A stretch of DNA of 14,063 nucleotides. Origin: Methanobacteriaceae archaeon (lineage in GTDB: Archaea > Methanobacteriota > Methanobacteria > Methanobacteriales > Methanobacteriaceae). The DNA lies in assembly GCA_030681145.1 (NCBI GenBank), contig JAUXXK010000046.1, forward strand, positions 1 to 14,063, written 5' to 3'. Below the pieces are notes generated by a model. That model searched no databases, was not told the origin of the DNA, and saw nothing but the letters and a program-made list of their open reading frames with translations. Shown here one piece after another: positions 1-5,650 of this stretch. Position numbers and translations under genes: made by a program. Positions within the stretch are counted from its first letter, which is position 1. Each line of letters starts with the position of its first letter.

Positions 1-870
1 TTTTATATGTTTTCCACTACATGGATGGGGATAACTCTTTATTTTTTATGGGCAATAATCATTATACGAATAATACAAATATTAATCCCTATTCCTCTGG
101 AAATGGCCGGTTTAGTTATTATTGTTTTGGTGTCTATAATAAGTGCATATTCACTAATTAATGCGCATAATATATTTGAAAAAAAAGTAACCATACCCCT
201 TAAAAACTTAAAGCACCCTCTTAAATTGGTACAACTTTCAGATGTTCATATAGGTTCTGTAAGAAATTCAGGATTTTTAAAAAGAGTTGTTAGTAAGATT
301 GAAGAGATTAATCCGGATGCGGTTTTAATAACTGGGGATCTGGCTGATGGTAGTTCTACCATATACGAAAATAGTTTTTATCCATTTAAAAAGCTTAAAA
401 TGCCCATATTTTTCACATCGGGCAATCATGATGGATACTCTGGAATAGAAAATGTCTCTAAAGCTTTAAAAAATGCTTCTATCCATGTTCTAAATAATGA
501 AATGGTTGAATTTAAGGACATCCAGATTATTGGGGTATCTTACTCAATGAAAAATGAAAATTTAAAAAATGCTCTTGTTGACATAAAATTTGATCAAAAA
601 AAACCATCTGTTTTAATGTATCATTTACCTTCTGAATGGGATGTAGCACGTAAAAATGGGATCAATATTCAATTATCTGGTCATACTCACCATGGACAAT
701 TTTATCCGTTTAATTTGATTGTAAAATTAATTTTTCCTTATTTAGGAGGATTATATCAAAAAGAAAACGACTATTTATATGTTTCACCTGGCACTGGAAC
801 ATGGGGCCCACCAATGAGACTAGGGTCTCGTAATGAAATTACATTAATCGAATTAAATACGGCATATTAA
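1..870 (+). CDS. Membrane-anchored calcineurin-like metallophosphoesterase (probably 5'-partial)
   Basis: Binuclear-metal phosphoesterase of the YkuE-like calcineurin family. Numbering from the first ATG in the window (position 7), the metal-binding motifs appear in order: DVH (79-81), GDLAD (110-114), GNHD (139-142), a lone His (206) and GHTHHG (225-230). The set is complete, so the enzyme should be active. About 50 hydrophobic N-terminal residues form roughly two membrane segments, placing the catalytic domain at the membrane. Family members often have a longer N-terminus with more membrane segments. The frame is open to the left edge and no ribosome binding site can be seen, so the true start may lie outside the window. 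The substrate is unknown; relatives act on phosphodiesters or phospholipid headgroups. The gene converges on mmp10, and nothing in the sequence ties it to methanogenesis. Confidence 0.85.
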   Translation, partial: FYMFSTTWMGITLYFLWAIIIIRIIQILIPIPLEMAGLVIIVLVSIISAYSLINAHNIFEKKVTIPLKNLKHPLKLVQLSDVHIGSVRNSGFLKRVVSKIEEINPDAVLITGDLADGSSTIYENSFYPFKKLKMPIFFTSGNHDGYSGIENVSKALKNASIHVLNNEMVEFKDIQIIGVSYSMKNENLKNALVDIKFDQKKPSVLMYHLPSEWDVARKNGINIQLSGHTHHGQFYPFNLIVKLIFPYLGGLYQKENDYLYVSPGTGTWGPPMRLGSRNEITLIELNTAY

Positions 871-879
871 TTATTGAAT

Positions 880-914
880 TCTATATTTTTCTAAAATAAA
901 AATAAAAAATAGAT
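880..914. terminator. A+T-rich convergent terminator region
   Basis: The 69 bases between the two converging stop codons hold an A/T-only-rich inverted repeat, with TCTAT (880-884) opposite ATAGA (909-913) and flanking T and A runs. Read on the minus strand this gives several oligo-T tracts just after the mmp10 stop. On the plus strand a T5 run lies about 16 bases after the phosphoesterase stop. Archaeal termination can rely on oligo-T alone, so the region could serve both genes. The call rests on composition and position only. Confidence 0.35.
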
Positions 915-939
915 TGTTAATTATCAGTTATATGTAATA

Positions 940-2193
940 TTATTTTCTTTTTTGCATGCCAAAAAAGTTTATAGCACTAATCAAATCTCTGAAAGCTTCG
1001 ATTTCCTTTTCAATTACTTCTTCTCGGGTAAGTGTGCTACTCATTTCTCCATCAACTGTGAGTTTATCCGGTCCACGAGCTACTAAACGGTCTACTCCAT
1101 CTTTACTTAATATTTTTTGTGCTTCAGCATCTTGCACAAAAGATCGACCGGGCAGGATGATTGTTTCTTTAAGTTCTGTTAAATCAGCATTTTTTAGATC
1201 TTCCATGGTTATAAGACAACCAATATCCTTTTCCACCGCATAAACATTTATTTTATCCCCTGCATCAAGGTTATCGATTATGCGTTGAATATACGGTGCT
1301 GCAATTTTACTGGTAAGAATGGTGGCTTCTCCAGTTATTTCAGGCATAAACTGTAAAAATACTTTATTTTTGTCTAAAGATATTGCAAAAGGCGCTTCTG
1401 TTTCAGGATCACAAACTGGTGTTCCAGTAACTCTTAAATCAAATTCTTGGTTAATTTCTCTCACTAACGCTTCAAATTCCTGAATGGTGTGTGGTTCAAT
1501 ATCTTTAATAATAGGTTCATTACCCAATATAAGTCCCTGATGTGTGTAATTTGCAAATCTCATCAATATAAGTGCTTCAGCACCCCAATTTTCTAATTTA
1601 ATGCAAGTTTCCTTTAAAACATCACCATCATTAACTCCGGGTATGATTACCGCAGCCGCATGAACTTCACAACTTTCTGAGAATCTTTTAAATGCATTTA
1701 TTGATACTTCTGGATTTGGATCAGACATCCATCTTTTTCTTAGCAGGGCATCTGTGGCAAATAAGGTGAAAGTTATTTCATCCACACCATGATTTATTAG
1801 GTTAGAGGCCATTTTAACATCGTCTATTCCTTTTCCACTGGTATAACCCAGGTGCATAGGTATATCAAACTGATTAAATGTGGCAGTTAATTCTTCAAGT
1901 TGAGGATAACAACTTACATCTCCGCCTCCACTAATATTAATTTTAAGATTTTTATCATGAAACTCTCCCATCATTAATGTATTCTGAACCATACTGGCTA
2001 CAACATATGGTGGTATAAAATCGTTTTTTGTTTCGGCTACTCCATCACTGCAGGTTTCACATCCTATTGTGTTCGGTGAACAATTTTTACAACCTAAAGG
2101 TGAAAAATCTTTCACTTTTCGAAAATAACAGTATTTACAGAATCCTCGGCAGTCTTTTCCAGGAATACCACCCACATCAGCTATTATTTGCAT
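940..2193 (-). CDS. mmp10: Mmp10, radical SAM methyltransferase for the McrA active-site arginine
   Basis: Cobalamin-dependent radical-SAM enzyme that makes 5-(S)-methylarginine at Arg271 of McrA (established in Methanosarcina acetivorans and for Methanothermobacter). The protein opens with the conserved ADVGGIPGKDCRGFC block. Cys15, Cys19 and Cys22 form an atypical CxxxCxxC cluster motif, followed by Tyr23. Four more cysteines at 35, 38, 45 and 48 form the family's second metal-binding loop. A SAM-binding GGGD motif lies near residue 90. The 417-residue length is normal and I see no frameshift. The start ATG (2191-2193) gives the family N-terminus. No convincing Shine-Dalgarno precedes it, so a leaderless mRNA is possible. 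The gene is divergent from mcrBDCGA, which encodes its substrate; the target arginine is present in the McrA of this window (second Arg of PVRRARGE). Confidence 0.95.
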   Translation of the reverse strand: MQIIADVGGIPGKDCRGFCKYCYFRKVKDFSPLGCKNCSPNTIGCETCSDGVAETKNDFIPPYVVASMVQNTLMMGEFHDKNLKINISGGGDVSCYPQLEELTATFNQFDIPMHLGYTSGKGIDDVKMASNLINHGVDEITFTLFATDALLRKRWMSDPNPEVSINAFKRFSESCEVHAAAVIIPGVNDGDVLKETCIKLENWGAEALILMRFANYTHQGLILGNEPIIKDIEPHTIQEFEALVREINQEFDLRVTGTPVCDPETEAPFAISLDKNKVFLQFMPEITGEATILTSKIAAPYIQRIIDNLDAGDKINVYAVEKDIGCLITMEDLKNADLTELKETIILPGRSFVQDAEAQKILSKDGVDRLVARGPDKLTVDGEMSSTLTREEVIEKEIEAFRDLISAINFFGMQKRK

Positions 2194-2214
2194 GATTCAT
2201 TTTTGGGTTTTATT

Positions 2215-2226
2215 AAAATAAATAAC
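2215..2226 (-). promoter_or_regulatory. Candidate TATA box of mmp10 (leaderless transcript)
   Basis: On the minus strand the sequence reads TTATTTATTTT, centred about 27 bases upstream of the A of the mmp10 start codon. That is the usual TATA-to-start distance in archaea. With no ribosome binding site between them, transcription could start at or next to the ATG. The surroundings are very A+T-rich, so chance TATA-like matches are common. Confidence 0.3.
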
Positions 2227-2280
2227 TTTGTATTTAATTCCTCGATAAAAAATTCATTTTAGTTTTATTATTATTTAAAA

Positions 2281-2450
2281 ATATTAAAATGTTATAAATT
2301 CTTTAAAATCTTTAAAAGTTAAAATTATAAACTAATTAACTTAAATAAATAAAAATATAAATCTTTTTATTAATTAAATCAAAATTAATTAATAATATTC
2401 AAAAATATCTAAAAAATAATGAATTATAAGATTTTAAAAAAAGTATTAAT
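2281..2450. other. Extremely A+T-rich tract upstream of the mcr promoter
   Basis: Only 13 of these 170 bases are G or C. No open reading frame, tRNA-like fold or long repeat is visible. The tract stops abruptly at 2451 (GGTCAGGCAG) just before the mcr promoter elements. It may act as an upstream element or as poorly chromatinised DNA in front of a very highly expressed operon. This is inferred from composition and position. Confidence 0.6.
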
Positions 2451-2474
2451 GGTCAGGCAGTTAAACCGTTTCAA

Positions 2475-2519
2475 AGTAAAAGTTTACTGCATATAAATCT
2501 TTCTACTTGAGTCAGAAAG
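2475..2519 (+). promoter_or_regulatory. mcr operon promoter with two flanking inverted repeats
   Basis: ATATAAAT at 2491-2498 is the best TATA candidate before mcrB, which would put the transcript start near 2518 and leave a leader of about 150 bases. A perfect inverted repeat lies directly upstream: AGTAAA (2475-2480), two bases, TTTACT (2483-2488). Another overlaps its 3' end: CTTTCTACT (2499-2507) against AGT-C-AGAAAG (2510-2519) with one bulged base. They sit where a regulator could block TBP or polymerase, and the second could fold in RNA. A weaker TATA candidate, ACTATATTT at 2530-2538, would start transcription near 2560. Confidence 0.45.
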
Positions 2520-2582
2520 AAAGTTTAATACTATATTTGAAATAAATTGAGGTTCGTATACTAACTAAAGTGTCAAATGCAC

Positions 2583-2639
2583 TTCCTTCAAAGCAAACTT
2601 TTTTTAAAATGCATCAAGATGCAGTTGCTTTCGGAGGAA
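2583..2639 (+). promoter_or_regulatory. Structured 5' leader hairpin of the mcr mRNA
   Basis: Bases 2583-2596 pair with 2625-2639 in a 14-bp stem: 13 Watson-Crick pairs, one U-G pair (2588/2634) and one bulged C (2632). A second stem is nested inside, TGCAT (2610-2614) with ATGCA (2619-2623), loop CAAG. The 3' arm contains a GGAGG sequence (2633-2637) that is therefore hidden. The true mcrB ribosome binding site, GGAGGG at 2661-2666, stays free 21 bases beyond the stem. The structure could stabilise the mRNA, mask a decoy ribosome site or act as a sensor; the sequence does not say which. Confidence 0.5.
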
Positions 2640-2671
2640 AGTATACAAATTTAATTGTTAGGAGGGAAAAA

Positions 2672-4003
2672 ATGGCGAAGTTTGATGATAAGATCGACTT
2701 GTACGATGATAGGGGTAACCTCGTCGAAGAACAAGTACCACTAGAAGCTCTAAGTCCACTACGTAACCCAGCTATTAAAAGTATTGTTCAAGGTATTAAA
2801 AGAACAGTAGCTGTGAACTTAGAAGGTATAGAAAACGCCTTAAAGGCCGCCAAAGTTGGTGGACCTGCCTGTAAGATATTGGGTAGGGAAATTGAACTTG
2901 ATATCGTGGGTAATGCAGAAGCAATTGCTGCTGCCGCTAAAGACATGATCCAAGTAACTGAGGGTGACGACACCAAGGTAGAATTACTTTCTGGTGGAAA
3001 GAAAGCTTTAGTACAATTACCAAGTGCTAGATTTGAAGCTGCTGCAGAATACTCTGCTGCCCCATTAGTTACGGCAAATGCGTTTGTTCAAGCGTTAATC
3101 AACCAGTTTGATGTCAGTATGTACGATGCAAACATGATTAAGGCAGCCGTTCTGGGAAGATACCCACAATCTGTAGAATACATGGGTGCTAACATTGCTA
3201 CCATGCTTGATATTCCACAGAAACTGGAAGGTCCTGGATACGCACTAAGAAACATCATGGTGAACCACGTGGTTGCTACCACTTTGAAAAACACTATGCA
3301 GTCTGCTGCTCTATCAAGTATTTTAGAACAAGCCGCTATGTTTGAAATGGGTGATGCTGTAGGGGCATTTGAAAGAATGCACTTATTAGGATTAGCTTAC
3401 CAAGGTATGAACGCTGATAACATAGTATATGACTTGGTCAAATCTAATGGTGCCGAAGGTACTGTAGGATCTGTAATTGCAGACGTTGTTGACAGAGCTG
3501 CTGCAGACAAAGTTATTGGTGTAGAAAAAGATCTAAACGGATTTAAAGTATATGGAACTGACGACTTAGCTAAATGGAACGCTTATGCTGCAGCTGGTGT
3601 AATGGCCGCTACCATGGTAAACCAAGGTGCTGCTCGTGCTGCTCAAGGTGTATCATCCACTCTATTATACTACAATGATTCACTTGAATTCGAAACAGGA
3701 TTACCAAGCGTAGACTTCGGTAGAACTGAGGGTGTAGCTGTAGGATTCTCTTTCTTCAGTCACTCTATTTACGGTGGTGGAGGTCCTGGTATCTTTAACG
3801 GAAACCACATCGTGACAAGACACAGTAAAGGATTTGCTATACCGTGCGTAGCCGCTGCAATGGCTCTTGACGCAGGTACTCAGATGTTCTCCCCTGAAGC
3901 AACTTCTGGACTAATCAAAGAAGTGTTCAGCCAAGTGGACGAATTCCGAGAACCACTTAAATATGTCGTTGAGGCAGCTGCCGACATAAAAGGCGACATT
4001 TAA
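2672..4003 (+). CDS. mcrB: Methyl-coenzyme M reductase I, subunit beta
   Basis: Beta subunit of the (alpha-beta-gamma)2 enzyme that reduces methyl-CoM with coenzyme B to methane and the CoM-CoB heterodisulfide. The chosen ATG gives 443 residues and the family N-terminus MAKFDDKIDLYDDRGNLVEE; it follows a strong GGAGGG at 2661-2666. With this start, Phe361, Tyr367 and His379 fall on the M. marburgensis positions that line the substrate channel and bind coenzyme B. The glycine-rich stretch YGGGGPGIFNGNH spans 367-379. The frame stays open for 34 codons upstream, back to a GTG at 2570. That extension has no usable ribosome site and no counterpart in the family, so I leave it out. First gene of the operon; rich in C-ending codons for Tyr and Asp, as expected for a very abundant protein. 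Confidence 0.98.
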   Translation: MAKFDDKIDLYDDRGNLVEEQVPLEALSPLRNPAIKSIVQGIKRTVAVNLEGIENALKAAKVGGPACKILGREIELDIVGNAEAIAAAAKDMIQVTEGDDTKVELLSGGKKALVQLPSARFEAAAEYSAAPLVTANAFVQALINQFDVSMYDANMIKAAVLGRYPQSVEYMGANIATMLDIPQKLEGPGYALRNIMVNHVVATTLKNTMQSAALSSILEQAAMFEMGDAVGAFERMHLLGLAYQGMNADNIVYDLVKSNGAEGTVGSVIADVVDRAAADKVIGVEKDLNGFKVYGTDDLAKWNAYAAAGVMAATMVNQGAARAAQGVSSTLLYYNDSLEFETGLPSVDFGRTEGVAVGFSFFSHSIYGGGGPGIFNGNHIVTRHSKGFAIPCVAAAMALDAGTQMFSPEATSGLIKEVFSQVDEFREPLKYVVEAAADIKGDI

Positions 4004-4006
4004 ATA

Positions 4007-4027
4007 ATCTCACTATTTTTGGGAGAT
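4007..4027 (+). promoter_or_regulatory. Hairpin covering the mcrD ribosome binding site
   Basis: In the 32-base mcrB-mcrD gap, ATCTC (4007-4011) is complementary to GAGAT (4023-4027). The right arm is part of the only Shine-Dalgarno candidate for mcrD (GGGAGAT), so the fold would hide it and lower McrD translation relative to McrB. The stem is only 5 bp, so the effect would be modest. Confidence 0.35.
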
Positions 4028-4035
4028 ACTAACTA

Positions 4036-4284
4036 ATGAATATAATTTTCCCGAAAAGGATTCTAGGAACAGATACAACGGATATACTGACGAATGATCT
4101 AAATAATTTTGTTAATATCAAAAGAATGGTCATTCAAAGACAAAGACTCCCTCCAGCAAATGCCAATCATATTGACATGATAACTCATGTTAGAGGAGAG
4201 AAAAACGATTTACCCGTAAAAAACCAACGAATTCTTTTGGAAATTGTTGAACTAGAGACTATTACAAAAAAAGAGGTAATTTGA
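4036..4284 (+). CDS. mcrD: McrD, short (C-terminally truncated) MCR assembly protein
   Basis: McrD is not part of active methyl-coenzyme M reductase. It binds assembly intermediates and is thought to help load cofactor F430. The first ~40 residues fit the family: an IFPKRILGTDTT block and IKRMVIQRQRLPP. The chain stops after 82 residues, whereas family members run to roughly 140-170 as I recall, so the C-terminal half is missing. There is no room for it, because the TGA is followed at once by the mcrC ATG at 4285 and mcrC is full length. The segment after RLPP also matches the family only loosely. Codon use is plainer than in mcrB or mcrA. It may be a shortened working protein or a decaying gene; a full-length copy elsewhere, for example in an mrt operon, could cover for it. 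Confidence 0.8.
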   Translation: MNIIFPKRILGTDTTDILTNDLNNFVNIKRMVIQRQRLPPANANHIDMITHVRGEKNDLPVKNQRILLEIVELETITKKEVI

Positions 4285-4881
4285 ATGATTGGCAAATGCA
4301 CTCATGTTGTAGACTGTAGAGAAGCAATGGGTATGGGTGAAGGAGGCGGTATAGCTCAGAGGGGTACTTTTGCTGAATGTGGTAGTGAAATACTTGCTGT
4401 GGCCATGTCCCCTGGAAAGCGTCATATTACTAAACCTGTTTGTGAAATAACTTTTGCTTTAAGAGAAGCAAACTTAATGACCAGTACTCTAGTGTTAAAT
4501 GCTGGAGCTGGAATTCCTCAAGATGCTCCAAATTCTGGTACAGGTAGTTTATTTGGATTAACTCCAAAAGAAATTGAGCAAATGAAAAGACATAAGGTTA
4601 TTGTGGTTCATTTGGGTGGTGTGAAGCATCACATTACTTATAAAGCCCGTTTGATACTGCGAAATGTTGATAAACCCTGTGTTATTATTTGTGAATACCC
4701 TGTTGATTTTGAGGATTTTGCAAAAATAGGTGTAAAAACACGATTAGTAATGCCTGAAAACCCTAAAACTAATGGGAAAATAGTTGATATTGTTAGTGGT
4801 GTGATAAGAGGAGAAACTTGTCCCCAGGAAAAATTAGATGAGATTATTAGAAAAGTTAAGTTAGCATTAGGAGGTGCATGA
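4285..4881 (+). CDS. mcrC: McrC, component of the MCR activation machinery
   Basis: McrC belongs to the ATP-dependent complex (component A3, with Mmp3, Mmp7, Mmp17 and AtwA) that reduces Ni in F430 to the active Ni(I) state. The product has 198 residues, the normal family length. It begins MIGKCTHVVDCREAMGMGEG and contains the conserved NAGAGIPQDAPNSGTGSLFG stretch (~72-91) and VVHLGGVKHHITYKARLIL (~112-130). Cysteines at 5, 11, 32 and 53 are in the N-terminal third and could contribute to metal binding. Its ATG abuts the mcrD stop, with GAGGT inside the end of mcrD as the ribosome site. The coding style resembles mcrD rather than the structural mcr genes, which fits a protein needed in small amounts. 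Confidence 0.95.
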   Translation: MIGKCTHVVDCREAMGMGEGGGIAQRGTFAECGSEILAVAMSPGKRHITKPVCEITFALREANLMTSTLVLNAGAGIPQDAPNSGTGSLFGLTPKEIEQMKRHKVIVVHLGGVKHHITYKARLILRNVDKPCVIICEYPVDFEDFAKIGVKTRLVMPENPKTNGKIVDIVSGVIRGETCPQEKLDEIIRKVKLALGGA

Positions 4882-4882
4882 T

Positions 4883-5632
4883 ATGGCACAATTTTATCCC
4901 GGAACTACAAAGGTTGCCCAAAATAGAAGAAACTTCTGTAACCCAGAATATGATTTAGAAAAATTGAGGGAGATCTCTGACGAAGATGTAGTAAAAATCT
5001 TAGGTCACAGAGCTCCTGGTGAGGAATATCCTAGCGTCCACCCACCACTAGAAGAAATGGACGAACCAGAAGATGCAATAAGAGAGCTAGTAGAACCTAT
5101 TGACGGTGCTAAAGCTGGAGACCGGACCAGGTATATCCAGTTTACCGACTCTATGTACTTTGCTCCTGCACAACCATTCACCCGATCTCGAGCTTATGTA
5201 AGCCGATACCGAGGTGCAGATGCAGGTACTCTATCTGGACGACAGATTATCGAAATCAGAGAAAGAGATTTGGAAAAAATATCCAAAGAACTACTAGAAA
5301 CTGAATTCTTTGACCCTGCTAGAACAGGTGTAAGAGGAGCATCAGTACACGGACACTCTTTAAGACTTGACGAAGATGGTATGATGTTTGACATGCTTCG
5401 AAGACAAGTTTTCGATAAAGAAACTGGAAAAGTTGAAATGGTTAAGGACCAAATTGGTGTTGAACTCGACGAACCAGTATCTTTAGGTGAACCACTGGAC
5501 GAAGAGACTTTAATGAACAAAACCACCATATATAGGGTAGATGGAGAAGCCTACAAGGATGACAAAGACGCAGTAGAAGTTCTACACAGAATTCACGTCT
5601 TAAGATCCGAAGGTGGATACTGCCCAGAATAA
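4883..5632 (+). CDS. mcrG: Methyl-coenzyme M reductase I, subunit gamma
   Basis: Gamma subunit of methyl-coenzyme M reductase, completing the F430 pocket with alpha and beta. The ATG at 4883 gives 249 residues starting MAQFYPGTTKVAQNRRNFCN, the family start. GGAGGTG at 4869-4875, inside the end of mcrC, is the ribosome site. A GTG three codons upstream (4874) lies within that site and is rejected. Leu117, Ser118 (ADAGTLSGRQ) and His156 (SVHGHS) match the M. marburgensis positions that contact F430. One base separates the mcrC stop from this start. The gene shows the codon bias of a highly expressed protein and no irregularity. Confidence 0.98.
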   Translation: MAQFYPGTTKVAQNRRNFCNPEYDLEKLREISDEDVVKILGHRAPGEEYPSVHPPLEEMDEPEDAIRELVEPIDGAKAGDRTRYIQFTDSMYFAPAQPFTRSRAYVSRYRGADAGTLSGRQIIEIRERDLEKISKELLETEFFDPARTGVRGASVHGHSLRLDEDGMMFDMLRRQVFDKETGKVEMVKDQIGVELDEPVSLGEPLDEETLMNKTTIYRVDGEAYKDDKDAVEVLHRIHVLRSEGGYCPE

Positions 5633-5650
5633 TTAGGGGAGGTAATGATT

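Noticed and set aside
2545..2575. GGTTCG-like sequence suggesting a tRNA T-arm in the mcr leader
   Set aside because: No matching T-stem, anticodon arm or acceptor stem can be drawn around it.
2577..2654. Possible 25-codon leader peptide in the mcr 5' region (ATG at 2577, TAA at 2652-2654)
   Set aside because: No Shine-Dalgarno before it and it lies across the predicted hairpin; short frames are expected by chance. Kept only as a remote possibility.
2570..2671. In-frame upstream extension of mcrB by 34 codons from a GTG
   Set aside because: No ribosome site at the right distance, no family counterpart, and the GGAGGG at 2661 with the ATG at 2672 gives the exact family length and active-site numbering.
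4036..4284. A frameshift in mcrD that would restore a full-length protein
   Set aside because: The bases that would encode the missing half are already the intact start of mcrC, so a simple frameshift cannot explain the short length.
5194..5529. Open frames on the minus strand opposite mcrG, and similar ones opposite mcrA, mcrB, mtrC and mtrH
   Set aside because: They mirror highly biased codons of the sense genes, have no ribosome sites and match no family I recognise.
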